Source of the DNA: JBEKHI01 sp050012355
Lineage (GTDB): Bacteria; Actinomycetota; Actinomycetes; Streptosporangiales; Streptosporangiaceae
Direction of reading: 5' to 3'
NCBI GenBank assembly: GCA_050012355.1
Contig: JBEKHI010000089.1
Location: 1 to 22,945 of the forward strand
DNA length: 22,945 nt
Part shown: positions 13,220 to 21,413 of the stretch, in pieces
How the letters are laid out: each line of letters opens with the position of its first letter
How positions within the stretch are numbered: the first letter of the stretch is position 1
The notes under the pieces: model-generated
Told to the model about the DNA's origin: nothing
The model's database searches: none
The model's input: only the letters and a program-made list of their open reading frames with translations
Translations under genes and position numbers: made by a program

Positions 13220-14332
13220 GTGACAAACATATTCGGTTCGCTCACCCACGGCGAAACCACCAGCACCGCCGAGCACGAGCAGGTCGTCTTCTGCCAAGAC
13301 CCAGGCAGCGGTCTGCGCGCGATTATCGCCATCCACTCCACCGCCCTCGGCCCAGGGCTTGGTGGCACGAGGTTCTATCCCTACCCCGACCAGGGCGCGG
13401 CGCTGACGGACGCGCTCCGGCTGTCCCGTGCGATGTCGTACAAGAACGCGCTGGCCGGCCTCGACCTGGGCGGCGGCAAGGCCGTAATCATCGGCGACCC
13501 CGCCACGATCAAGACCGAGGCGCTGCTGCGCGCCTACGGCCGGTTCGTCGAGTCGCTCGGCGGACGTTACGTCACCGCCTGCGATGTCGGCACGACCAGC
13601 GAGGACATGGATCTCGTCGCGCGCGAGTCCGGTCACGTCACCGGCCGCACCGTGGCCAGCGGAGGCGCCGGCGACTCGGGCGTCCTGACCGCGTTCGGCG
13701 TCTACCAGGGGATGCGCGCCGCGGCGGCCAGCGCCTGGGGTGACGATTCGCTGTCCGGCAAGCGGGTCGGCGTCGAGGGAGCCGGGAAGGTCGGACGCAG
13801 GCTGATCGGGCACCTGATCGAGGCCGGTGCCGAGGTCAGCGTCTGCGATGTGAGCCCGGCGGCGGTAGACCGGGTACTGGCGGAGTACCCACAGGTACAT
13901 GTCGCCAGGGACACCCGCGAACTAGCGGCGGCGGAGCTCGACGTCTTCTCCCCCTGCGCGCTCGGCGGCACGCTGACCGAGGAACTGATCGCCACGCTGC
14001 GATCGAAGGTGATCTGCGGCGGGGCCAACAACCAGCTCGCCAGCACCGCGACCAGCAAACTGCTCACCGACCGCGGGATCCTGTACGCCCCTGACTACGT
14101 GGTCAACTCGGGCGGCGTGATCCAGGTCGCCGACGAACTCGCAGGCTTCCGGTTCGAGCGCGCCAAGGCCCGGGCGGAAAAAATCTTCGATACTACTTTG
14201 AGTATTTTTACCCTGGCTGAACGTGACAGAATGTCACCTCTCGCCGCTGCTGACCGGCTTGCTGAGCGCAGAATGTCCGATGTAGGACGGTTGCGGGGTC
14301 TTTGGCTACCTCGTGCTAACGGAACAGCGTAG
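13220..14332 (+). CDS. vdh: Leucine/valine (branched-chain) dehydrogenase
   Basis: An NAD-dependent amino acid dehydrogenase of 370 aa, the family length. It deaminates valine, leucine or isoleucine to 2-oxo acids plus ammonium. The N-terminal catalytic domain has GPGLGGTRFYPYP, MSYKNALAGL with the substrate-binding Lys75, and DLGGGKAVIIGDP with the catalytic Lys87. The Rossmann motif is VGVEGAGKVGRRLIGHL. ICGGANNQLA and APDYVVNSGGVIQVADEL complete the family pattern. GTG 13220 is chosen as it is followed directly by the conserved start. A phenylalanine or leucine preference cannot be excluded. The synteny with bldC argues for the Vdh type, whose role in Streptomyces is to feed acyl-CoA precursors. 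Confidence 0.92.
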   Translation: MTNIFGSLTHGETTSTAEHEQVVFCQDPGSGLRAIIAIHSTALGPGLGGTRFYPYPDQGAALTDALRLSRAMSYKNALAGLDLGGGKAVIIGDPATIKTEALLRAYGRFVESLGGRYVTACDVGTTSEDMDLVARESGHVTGRTVASGGAGDSGVLTAFGVYQGMRAAAASAWGDDSLSGKRVGVEGAGKVGRRLIGHLIEAGAEVSVCDVSPAAVDRVLAEYPQVHVARDTRELAAAELDVFSPCALGGTLTEELIATLRSKVICGGANNQLASTATSKLLTDRGILYAPDYVVNSGGVIQVADELAGFRFERAKARAEKIFDTTLSIFTLAERDRMSPLAAADRLAERRMSDVGRLRGLWLPRANGTA

Positions 14333-14505
14333 TCATCAGGGCCGCAAAGCAGGTACGGTAATACCTGTACGGAAGCTGGCCGACGCCGAGCCCCTCAGGT
14401 ACAGGGCCGACGGCGATTCTGTCTGTCCTTGTGGGATAATTCAGAGGTCAGCGACATCAGCATCGTGGGGCCGAGTGGCTCCGGACGTTCGAGGGGGTCG
14501 AGCCA
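14333..14505 (+). promoter_or_regulatory. Intergenic region vdh to DUF3073 with a small hairpin
   Basis: CAGGTA, loop CGGTAA, TACCTG (14350-14367) begins 18 nt after the vdh stop and may be a weak terminator. GGGATAAT at 14433-14440 contains a -10-like GATAAT that could drive the DUF3073 gene. The matching -35 is unclear. Confidence 0.35.
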
Positions 14506-14910
14506 ATGGGGCGCGGCCGAGCCAAGGCCAAGCAGGTAAAGGTTGCCCGCCAGCTCAAGTACAACAGCGGCGGCACAGACCTTGACCGGCTGCGTGCCGA
14601 GCTAGGCGCCGAAACTGGTCATCGGACTTCGTCCGACACTGACCACGATGGTTTCGACGACGATAGCGACGACGACACCGAGCCTGACGATGACCCCGAT
14701 GAAAGCTGGGGCCGTCAGCCAGGCCGGTTAGAGCACGCACCGGTGCGGTCGACGGCGCGCCGCGCGATTATCGCGCGGCGTGCTGACCGACCCGGCTTTC
14801 TCAGCGCACGGGTTCGAGTACGTGCTTGCCACGTTCGGTCTCGGGGACCTCCACCGGGTACTCGCCATCGAAACAGGCGCGGCATAGCTTGCCCGCCGGG
14901 ATGGTGGTAG
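14506..14910 (+). CDS. DUF3073 family protein (3' end probably extended or frameshifted)
   Basis: The first 30 residues, beginning MGRGRAKAKQVKVARQLKY and continuing NSGGTDLDRLRAELGAE, are the conserved core of the actinobacterial DUF3073 family. They are followed by the usual Asp-rich acidic tail to about residue 66. ATG 14506 has GAGGGGG upstream. DUF3073 proteins are small (about 60-100 aa) and of unknown role. Here the frame continues to 134 residues, through a GC-rich terminator hairpin and 110 nt into the antisense of purF. The terminal 60 or so residues (Arg/Pro-rich) have no family character. A stop codon (TAG, 14729-14731) exists in the +1 frame just before the hairpin. Either the stop was lost or there is a one-base frameshift. 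Confidence 0.75.
   Translation: MGRGRAKAKQVKVARQLKYNSGGTDLDRLRAELGAETGHRTSSDTDHDGFDDDSDDDTEPDDDPDESWGRQPGRLEHAPVRSTARRAIIARRADRPGFLSARVRVRACHVRSRGPPPGTRHRNRRGIACPPGWW
14755..14783. terminator. Bidirectional terminator between DUF3073 and purF
   Basis: CGCCGCGCGA and TCGCGCGGCG form a perfect 10-bp stem with a 3-nt loop (TTA). Three more outer pairs, including one G-U, extend it to 13 bp. It sits between the convergent DUF3073 and purF ends, 18 nt past the purF stop. It is nominally inside the extended DUF3073 frame. Confidence 0.75.
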
Positions 14911-16264
14911 CCGCGATCATCCCCTCGTTTGATACATATCCCAGCGAGTCGGCGCCGATCGAGGCACGGATCTCCGCTGGCGTGTGCCGTCCCGCGATCA
15001 GCTCGTCACGGCTGGCGAAGTCGATCCCGAAGAAGCAGGGCCAGCGGACTGGCGGGCTCGCGATCCGGACATGTACCTCGAGCGCTCCCGCGTCCCGCAG
15101 CATGGCGACGATCGCCCGCTGGGTGTTGCCCCGCACGATGGAATCGTCTACCACGACGATCCGGCGTCCAGCGAGCACATCGCGCAGCGGGTTGAGCTTC
15201 AGCCTGATCCCGAGCTGCCTGATGGTCTGGCTCGGCTCGATGAAGGTCCGCCCGACGTAGGAGTTCTTGACCAGTCCCTGCCCGTACGGGATCCCGCTAG
15301 CCTCTGCGTAGCCAATCGCGGCGGGAGTACCCGACTCCGGAACCGGGATCACCAGATCGGCCTCGGCGGGATGCTCGGCGGCCAGCCGACGCCCGATCTC
15401 AACCCGGGTGGCGTAGACTCCCCGGCCCGCGATCGTGGTGTCGGGGCGCGCTAGGTAGACGTACTCGAAGACGCAGCCACGCGGCTCTTCGGGCGCGAAC
15501 CTCCGCGACCGAACCCCGTTGGCGTCGATGGCGATGAGTTCGCCCGGCCTGATCTCGCGGACCAGCTTGGCGCCCACGATGTCCAGCGCCGCGGTCTCGC
15601 TGGCGACCACCCAGCCGTCGGCGAGCTGTCCGAGCACCAGCGGGCGGAATCCCTGCGGATCACGCGCCGCGTACAGCGTGTTCTCGTCCATGAACACCAG
15701 GCAGTAGGCACCCTTGACCAGCGGCAGCGTCGCGGCAACGGCGTCCTCGGTACACTTCGCGGGCTCGGGACCCGGCCCGCCCTGGGCGAATAGTTCGGTC
15801 AGGACGTCGGTGTCCGAGGTGGCGGCCACCGGCACCGGGCCGACCGCCGCCGGGATCAGCGCGGCCAGTTCCCTGGAGTTCGTGAGGTTGCCGTTGTGCC
15901 CGAGCGCCAGCCCGCCATCCGGGGTAGACCGGAAGGTCGGCTGTGCGTTGGCCCACACCGATTTGCCGGTGGTGGAGTACCGGCAGTGCGCCACCGCGAT
16001 GTAACCGCGCAGCGCGGTCAGCGAGGGCTCGTCGAAGACCTGGGCCACCAGGCCCATCTCCTTGTGCACGACGATCCGGTTGCCGTCGCTTACCGCGATG
16101 CCAGCTGATGCCTGGCCGCGGTGCTGAAGCGCGTACAGACCGTAGTAAGCGAGTTTGGCGACATCCTCGCCCGGCGCCCACACACCGAAGACGCCACAGG
16201 CATCCTTGGGCGGCCGGTCTTGAGGGTCGAGGTCATCCGTCAGATAGCCATCGGGCTTAGCCAC
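14801..16264 (-). CDS. purF: Amidophosphoribosyltransferase PurF
   Basis: Catalyses the first committed purine step, PRPP plus glutamine to 5-phosphoribosylamine. At 487 aa it has the usual length. A short propeptide ends before Cys23 (DACGVFGVW), the N-terminal nucleophile of the glutaminase domain after autocleavage. HRGQASAGI and HCRYSTTGKSVWANAQP are glutaminase motifs. The PRPP-binding loop is VVVDDSIVRGNT. Cysteines in PRGCVFEYVY, WPCFFGIDF and LCRACFDGEYP match the [4Fe-4S] type of Bacillus PurF. ATG 16264 is accepted from the expected propeptide length. It is the last gene of the purS-purQ-purL-SCP cluster, 37 nt after the SCP-like gene. purM does not follow it. Confidence 0.97.
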   Translation of the reverse strand: MAKPDGYLTDDLDPQDRPPKDACGVFGVWAPGEDVAKLAYYGLYALQHRGQASAGIAVSDGNRIVVHKEMGLVAQVFDEPSLTALRGYIAVAHCRYSTTGKSVWANAQPTFRSTPDGGLALGHNGNLTNSRELAALIPAAVGPVPVAATSDTDVLTELFAQGGPGPEPAKCTEDAVAATLPLVKGAYCLVFMDENTLYAARDPQGFRPLVLGQLADGWVVASETAALDIVGAKLVREIRPGELIAIDANGVRSRRFAPEEPRGCVFEYVYLARPDTTIAGRGVYATRVEIGRRLAAEHPAEADLVIPVPESGTPAAIGYAEASGIPYGQGLVKNSYVGRTFIEPSQTIRQLGIRLKLNPLRDVLAGRRIVVVDDSIVRGNTQRAIVAMLRDAGALEVHVRIASPPVRWPCFFGIDFASRDELIAGRHTPAEIRASIGADSLGYVSNEGMIAATTIPAGKLCRACFDGEYPVEVPETERGKHVLEPVR

Positions 16265-16300
16265 ACCATCAGTCTAGGTCCCTACCAGGACAGTTATGGG

Positions 16301-16663
16301 CTATGACCCTAGGAGTGGCAGCCATTCACTCAGATCCGCGCGGGCGCCGCTGGCGCGGACCGCGCCCGCCGCGACGGCATCCGCCCACTTAAGGCGGCCG
16401 GTCGCCAGCCGGACGAAGGTCACCGGGTCGGTCTCGATCACGTTCGGTGGCGTTCCCCTGGTGTGCCGTGGCCCCTCGACGCACTGGATGGCGGCCACCG
16501 GCGGGATCCGGACCTCGACCGAGCGCCCAGGCGCCCGGTCGGTCAGCACTCCGAGCAGGTACCGGACGGCCAAGGCCAGCGAAGCCCGATCCGGCGACCC
16601 ACCGGAGTCCAGCGCCGCCAGGACGCCTGGCAAGCTGGACCCGTCGGGCCGTCTGGGCGGCAT
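16301..16663 (-). CDS. Sterol carrier-like (SCP-2-type) family protein
   Basis: A 120-residue soluble protein of the short sterol-carrier-like family found in actinobacterial purine clusters. The typical C-terminal signature is PNVIETDPVTFVRLATGRLKW, then ADAVAAGAVRASGARADLSEWLPLL. The central SVEVRIPPVAAIQCVEG and RGTPP are family-like. A hydrophobic ligand is possible, and no link to purine chemistry is established. ATG 16663 overlaps the purL stop by one base (TGATG), a strong sign of translational coupling. Confident as family, not as function. Confidence 0.85.
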   Translation of the reverse strand: MPPRRPDGSSLPGVLAALDSGGSPDRASLALAVRYLLGVLTDRAPGRSVEVRIPPVAAIQCVEGPRHTRGTPPNVIETDPVTFVRLATGRLKWADAVAAGAVRASGARADLSEWLPLLGS

Positions 16664-18900
16664 CAGCCGAAGATCGCAGGCAGCGTCCGCTGGTGGACCG
16701 CGGACAGCTCGCCCAGTCCGATTTCGAACAGGCCGGTGATCTCCAGCGCGTCGCCGCCGGTGAATCCGATCACCTTCGCCGGCACCTCGTGGGTGGCGGC
16801 CAGTGACAGGAACTCATCGGGCCGCGAGGTCGACACCACTGCCCGGGCCGCCGACTCGCTGAACAGGTAGGTGAACGGGTCACCGGGCAGCGTCACCCGG
16901 CAGCCATGGACCCCGCGGCTGCACGACTCGGCCAGCGCTATCGCCAGCCCGCCGTCGGAGAGGTCGTGCGCACTGTCCAGCAGCCTGGACTGCGCCGCGC
17001 CGGCGATCAGGGCGGCGAGCCGCCGCTCGGCGTCCAGGTCGGGCTCCGGCGGCTTACCGCCGAGGTGCTCGTGCACCAGATAGGCCCAGGCCGACCCGCC
17101 GATCTCCAGCTTGGTCTCGCCCAGCAGGATCACCGACGACTCGCGCTTCCGGAATCCGGACGGCACCCGCCGCCGTACGTCGGACAGCACGCCGAGCACC
17201 CCGACCACCGGGGTCGGGAAGATCGGCTCCTCGTCGGTCTGGTTGTAGAACGACACGTTTCCGCCGGTCACCGGGGTGCCAAGCTCCGCGCATCCGTCGG
17301 CGAGCCCGGTGACGGCCTGCGAGAACTGCCACATCACCCCGGGGTCCTCGGGCGATCCGAAGTTCAGGCAGTTGGTGACGGCCAGCGGCCGCGCCCCGGT
17401 CATCGCCACGTTCCGGTAGGCCTCGCTCAGCACCAGCTGGGTGCCCTTATACGGATCGAGCTGGCAGTACCGCCCGTTCCCGTCCGTCGCCAGCGCGATC
17501 CCCAGGCCGGACTCGTCGTCCACCCGTAGGACACCGCCGTCCTCCCGCATCGCGAGCACGGTGTTGCCTCGCACGTACCAGTCGTACTGCGACGTCACCC
17601 AGGCCGGATCGGCCTGTTCGGGCGCGCCGAACACCTTGATCAGGTCCGCCCGCAGCTCATCAGCGGTGGCCGGGCGGCGCAGCGCCAGCGGGTCGTCCCC
17701 GGCCAGCACCTCCTGGCCCGCGGGCACCGCGATCGTCCGGTCATACACCGGCCCGTCCGCCGCGGTCCGCGGCGGCAGGTCCGCCACCGTCTCGCCGTGC
17801 CAGGTCATGACCAGCCGCTCGTCGGACGTCACCTCGCCGATGACGGTCGCCTCGACGTCCCACTTACGGCAAATATTCATGAAGTCCATAACGGCGGTGG
17901 GCGCGACAACCGCCATCATGCGTTCCTGCGATTCGCTCATGAGGATCTCGGCCGGCTGGAGCGCGGGATCGCGGAGCGGCACGGTGTCCAGGGCTACCCG
18001 CATTCCCCCGTCCCCGGCAGCGGCCAGCTCGGTCGTGGCGCAGGCCACTCCGGCGGCGCCGAGGTCCTGGATGCCCTCGATCAGCCCGGCGGCGTACAGC
18101 TCCAGGCAGCATTCGACGAGCAGCTTCTCCATGAAGGGGTCGCCCACCTGAACGCTGGGCCGTTTGGCTTTCCCGGTCTCGCCGTTCCCGAACGAGAAGC
18201 TGGCGAGCACCGACGCGCCGCCCACCCCGTCGGGCCCGGTCCGCGAGCCGAACAGTATGACCTTGTTGCCGACCCCGGTGGCCTTGGCTTCCTGGAGGTC
18301 GCCATGCCGCATCACGCCGACACACAGCGCGTTGACCAGCGGGTTTCCGGCGTAACAGGGGTCAAAGGCGAGTTCGCCGCCGATGTTCGGCAGGCCGAGG
18401 CAGTTGCCGTACCAGGAGACGCCGCTGACCACTCCCGGCAGTACCCGATGGGTATCCGGCGCGTCCGCTGGCCCGAAACGCAGGGCGTCCATCACGGCGG
18501 CCGGGCGGGCGCCCATCGCCAGGATGTCCCGGACGATCCCGCCGACTCCGGTCGCGGCGCCCTGCAGCGGCTCCACGAACGAGGGGTGGTTGTGCGACTC
18601 GATCTTGAAGGTGACCGCGTAGCCGCCGCCAATGTCCACCACACCCGCGTTGGCGCCGATGCCGGCTAGCAACGCGGAAGTCTTGGGGGCCTTTTGCCCG
18701 AACTGACGCAGGTGGACCTTGGACGACTTGTACGAGCAGTGCTCGCTCCACATCACCGAGTACAGCGCGAGTTCGGCGGCCGTGGGACGGCGGCCGAGTA
18801 TGTCGCGGATCTTCTGGTACTCGGCGCCGGTGAGGCCGAGCTCCTCATACGGCTGCCGGACGTCCGGGGTGGCCGCCGCGTGCTTGACGCTGTCGCTCAC
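16663..18900 (-). CDS. purL: Phosphoribosylformylglycinamidine synthase subunit PurL
   Basis: The 745-aa small-type PurL is the synthase subunit that turns FGAR into FGAM with ATP, using ammonia from PurQ and assembled via PurS. Key regions are MWSEHCSYKSSKVHLRQF near the N-terminus, FKIESHNHPSFVEPLQGAAT (substrate/ATP binding), GVGGASVLASFSFG, the second-half PVTGGNVSFYNQT, and DLSDGGLAIALAESC. Length and domain order (two tandem synthase halves) match the bacterial small PurL. GTG 18900 overlaps the purQ stop by 4 nt (GTGA). The stop overlaps the SCP-like ATG. No defects were seen. Confidence 0.98.
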   Translation of the reverse strand: MSDSVKHAAATPDVRQPYEELGLTGAEYQKIRDILGRRPTAAELALYSVMWSEHCSYKSSKVHLRQFGQKAPKTSALLAGIGANAGVVDIGGGYAVTFKIESHNHPSFVEPLQGAATGVGGIVRDILAMGARPAAVMDALRFGPADAPDTHRVLPGVVSGVSWYGNCLGLPNIGGELAFDPCYAGNPLVNALCVGVMRHGDLQEAKATGVGNKVILFGSRTGPDGVGGASVLASFSFGNGETGKAKRPSVQVGDPFMEKLLVECCLELYAAGLIEGIQDLGAAGVACATTELAAAGDGGMRVALDTVPLRDPALQPAEILMSESQERMMAVVAPTAVMDFMNICRKWDVEATVIGEVTSDERLVMTWHGETVADLPPRTAADGPVYDRTIAVPAGQEVLAGDDPLALRRPATADELRADLIKVFGAPEQADPAWVTSQYDWYVRGNTVLAMREDGGVLRVDDESGLGIALATDGNGRYCQLDPYKGTQLVLSEAYRNVAMTGARPLAVTNCLNFGSPEDPGVMWQFSQAVTGLADGCAELGTPVTGGNVSFYNQTDEEPIFPTPVVGVLGVLSDVRRRVPSGFRKRESSVILLGETKLEIGGSAWAYLVHEHLGGKPPEPDLDAERRLAALIAGAAQSRLLDSAHDLSDGGLAIALAESCSRGVHGCRVTLPGDPFTYLFSESAARAVVSTSRPDEFLSLAATHEVPAKVIGFTGGDALEITGLFEIGLGELSAVHQRTLPAIFG

Positions 18901-19583
18901 GCCGACACCAGGCCTTTCACGGCGGAGGTGAAGAAGCCGAGCCCGTCAGCCGACGGGCCGGTGAAACCGTCGATCGCGTGCTCCGGGTGCGGCATCAGGC
19001 CGACCACGTTCCCCGCCTGGTTGCGGATCCCCGCAATACTCCGTTTGCTGCCATTGGGGCTCGAGCCGTCCGGACCGCCGTGGAGGTAGCGGACCACGAT
19101 CTGGCCGCGCGCTTCGAGCGCCGCCAGTGTCTGCTCGCTGGCCACGTACTGCCCCTCGCCGCTCTTGAGCGGTATCACGAGTTCCTGCCCCTGCTGGTAG
19201 TCCGTGGTCCACCGGGTGCGGGGGTCCTCGACCCGCAGCCGTACCGGCTCGCAGATGAACCGCCGCCGGACGTTCCTGGTCAGCACGCCAGGCAGCAGCC
19301 TCGCCTCGCAGAGGATCTGGAAACCGTTGCAGATGCCGAGCACCGGCAACCCGGCCTCGGCGGCGGGCACCAGCTTCGACATCACCGGCGAGAACCGGGC
19401 TATCGCGCCGGCCCGCAGGTAGTCGCCGTAGGAGAAACCGCCAGGGAGAATCACCGCGTCCACGCCGCGCAGGTCAGGGTCACCATGCCAGAGCGGAACC
19501 GGATCGGCCCCGGCGGCGGTGACGGCCCGCAGCGCATCGGTATCGTCTAGCGATCCAGGGAAGGTGACGACGCCTATTCGCAC
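18897..19583 (-). CDS. purQ: FGAM synthase glutaminase subunit PurQ
   Basis: The 228-aa class I glutamine amidotransferase releases ammonia from glutamine for PurL. The nucleophile is Cys85 in VLGICNGFQILCEARLLPG. The oxyanion segment is PGGFSYGDYLRAGA, and the catalytic His-x-Glu is in GLMPHPEHAID near the C-terminus. GTG 19583 is the family start (MRIGVVTFPGS). It begins 9 nt after purS and overlaps purL by 4 nt, so the three FGAM synthase subunits are coupled. Confidence 0.98.
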   Translation of the reverse strand: MRIGVVTFPGSLDDTDALRAVTAAGADPVPLWHGDPDLRGVDAVILPGGFSYGDYLRAGAIARFSPVMSKLVPAAEAGLPVLGICNGFQILCEARLLPGVLTRNVRRRFICEPVRLRVEDPRTRWTTDYQQGQELVIPLKSGEGQYVASEQTLAALEARGQIVVRYLHGGPDGSSPNGSKRSIAGIRNQAGNVVGLMPHPEHAIDGFTGPSADGLGFFTSAVKGLVSA

Positions 19584-19592
19584 GCAGGCAGC

Positions 19593-19838
19593 CTACCCGT
19601 CGGCGCGGACCGTGAATTCCTCGATCACCGAGTTGGCCAGCAGCTCGGACGCCAGTTCGGTTACCGCGGCCAGCGCCGCGTCGTCGGCGGGCCCGTCCAC
19701 CTCGATCTCGAATCGCTTGCCCTGCCGGACCGCGACAACCTTCCCGAATCCCTGGCGATGCGAGGCAGCCAGCACGGCCTCGCCCTGGGGGTCGTGGATC
19801 TCCGGTTTCAGCATCACGTCCACGACTAGTCGAGCCAC
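19593..19838 (-). CDS. purS: FGAM synthase subunit PurS
   Basis: The 81-aa structural subunit bridges PurQ and PurL in the Gram-positive type FGAM synthase. MARLVVDVMLKPEIHDPQGEA, GFGKVVAVRQGKRFEIEVDG and the final helix ASELLANSVIEEF are all characteristic. GTG 19838 has a near-perfect AGGAGG a few nt upstream. It is the first gene of the minus-strand pur cluster, so the operon promoter should lie in the 19839-20267 spacer. Confidence 0.97.
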   Translation of the reverse strand: MARLVVDVMLKPEIHDPQGEAVLAASHRQGFGKVVAVRQGKRFEIEVDGPADDAALAAVTELASELLANSVIEEFTVRADG

Positions 19839-20267
19839 GTATCCTCCTGGTGATTAACTTCCGCCTCCGAAGAGCCTAGCGAGCCCACCACCAACGAACG
19901 CGCCCAGGCAGCTCCAGCGGATCGTTCCTCGTTGGTGCTGCACTACCCGCACTCTTCAATGGGTAATGCAGCACCCATGAGGAACGGAGACCATTCGGGG
20001 ACGGTAGGACCCGGCTACGCCGGGCACATCCCTAAGAAACGCCGGACCCGGCGCCGCTAAGACGGACTAAGCCGGGACCGCCACCGGACAACCAGTGGCG
20101 GCCGGTGGGGGAGAATGTCCCATGTTCACCGACCTACAACGGCATATATCGTCAGGTGAGAGCCCTCGGCCGCGACAGCCGATCGCCCATGAGGCGAGCA
20201 GTTCGCGGCCGGTCCACGACCTCGGCCAGCAGCGGAGACCCCGCCGGTGGCTCGGAAGGAGCGGCAC
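19839..20267. other. Divergent spacer purS / E1-alpha with repeat and three hairpins
   Basis: The 429 nt without a gene contain family-1 repeat copy C (19923-19986). Three more perfect hairpins follow: CCCGGC-TAC-GCCGGG (20010-20024), CGCCGG-AC-CCGGCG (20040-20053), and CCGCCAC-10 nt-GTGGCGG (20078-20101). An AT-rich GGCATATATC at 20141-20150 is a -10 candidate for the E1-alpha operon. The purS promoter must also be here but is not recognisable. The open frames in this stretch lack coding character. Confidence 0.5.
19923..19986. repeat. Dispersed hairpin repeat, family 1, copy C
   Basis: The best-paired copy: 26-nt arms (left begins CGTTCCTCGTTGGTGCTGCA, right ends GCAGCACCCATGAGGAACG) pair at 23 of 26 positions around loop GCACTCTTCAAT bounded by CCC/GGG. 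Unlike copies A and B, it sits in a divergent upstream region rather than at gene 3' ends. Confidence 0.8.
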
Positions 20268-21413
20268 GTGACCATCGACCCAGGTGGTGCGGTCACCAAC
20301 GCACCGCGCACACTCACCAGCCCGGTTCAGGGCACACCCGACCATGATCCCGAGTTCGTCCAGCTGCTCACGCCCGAAGGCGAGCGGCTGGAACATCCGG
20401 ACTATCCGCTCGACGACGAGATCGACCTCGCGGGGATGTACCGGGACATGGTCCTGGTCCGCCGGGTGGACACCGAGGCCATCTCCCTGCAGCGCCAGGG
20501 AGAACTCGGCATCTGGGCTTCGCTGCTTGGCCAGGAGGCCGCCCAGATCGGCTCAGCCCGCGCGCTTGAGGCATCCGATATGGCGTTCCCCACCTACCGG
20601 GAGCACGGCGTCGCCTGGTGCCGCGGTCTCGACCCCGAGCGACTGCTCGAGCTTTACCGTGGTGTCAGCTTCGGCGGGTGGGATCCGAAGGAGCACAATT
20701 TTCACCTCTACACGATCGTGATCGGCGCGCAGACCCTGCACGCGACCGGTTACGCGATGGGGGTCCAGCGCGACGGAGCCGACGAGGCGGTCATCGCGTA
20801 CTTCGGCGATGGCGCGTCCAGCCAGGGCGACGTGAACGAGGCGTTCATCTGGGCATCGGTGTTCAACGCGCCGATCGTGTTCTTCTGCCAGAACAACCAG
20901 TGGGCCATCTCCGAGGGAAACGACAAGCAGACCCGCGTCCCGCTGTACAAGCGGTCTAGCGGCTTCGGGTTCCCCGGCGTCCGGGTGGACGGGAACGATG
21001 TGCTCGCGTGTTACGCGGTGACGAAGAAGGCGATGCGGGCGGCCCGCGAGGGCCAGGGGCCGATGCTGATCGAGGCGTTCACCTACCGGATGGGCGCGCA
21101 CACCACCACCGACGACCCGACGCGGTACCGGCTGGCCAGCGAGCTGGAGACCTGGAAGCTGCGTGACCCGATCGAGCGGGTCAAGTCCTATCTGGCCCGT
21201 AGCGGCCGGGCCGACGCGAGATTCTTCGACGAGATCGACGCCGAGGCCGATCAGCTCGGTACCCGCGTCCGTGAAGCCTGCCGTTCCATGCCCGACCCGG
21301 GCCCGCTGGAACTGTTCGACCATGTCTACGACGGCGAGAACGCGATCCTGGCCGACGAGCGGAAGCAGTACGCCTCCTACCTGGCGTCCTTCGAGGGAGG
21401 TGCCGCGAGATGA
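20268..21413 (+). CDS. pdhA: 2-oxoacid dehydrogenase E1 component, alpha subunit (pyruvate or branched-chain)
   Basis: The 381-aa thiamine-diphosphate subunit of an alpha2beta2 E1, which decarboxylates a 2-oxo acid and hands the acyl group to E2 lipoyl. The ThDP/Mg motif runs from GDGASSQGDVNEAF to NNQWAIS. ALQRQGELG-like ISLQRQGELGIWASLLGQEA and FPTYREHGVAWCRG are typical of the actinobacterial PdhA-type alpha subunit. HTTTDDPTRYR is the phosphorylation-loop-like segment. GTG 20268 is preferred since GGAAGGA is 7 nt upstream. GTG 20247 is an in-frame alternative. Substrate is ambiguous between pyruvate and branched-chain oxo acids, so the symbol follows the family name only. It overlaps the beta subunit by 4 nt (ATGA). 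Confidence 0.9.
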   Translation: MTIDPGGAVTNAPRTLTSPVQGTPDHDPEFVQLLTPEGERLEHPDYPLDDEIDLAGMYRDMVLVRRVDTEAISLQRQGELGIWASLLGQEAAQIGSARALEASDMAFPTYREHGVAWCRGLDPERLLELYRGVSFGGWDPKEHNFHLYTIVIGAQTLHATGYAMGVQRDGADEAVIAYFGDGASSQGDVNEAFIWASVFNAPIVFFCQNNQWAISEGNDKQTRVPLYKRSSGFGFPGVRVDGNDVLACYAVTKKAMRAAREGQGPMLIEAFTYRMGAHTTTDDPTRYRLASELETWKLRDPIERVKSYLARSGRADARFFDEIDAEADQLGTRVREACRSMPDPGPLELFDHVYDGENAILADERKQYASYLASFEGGAAR

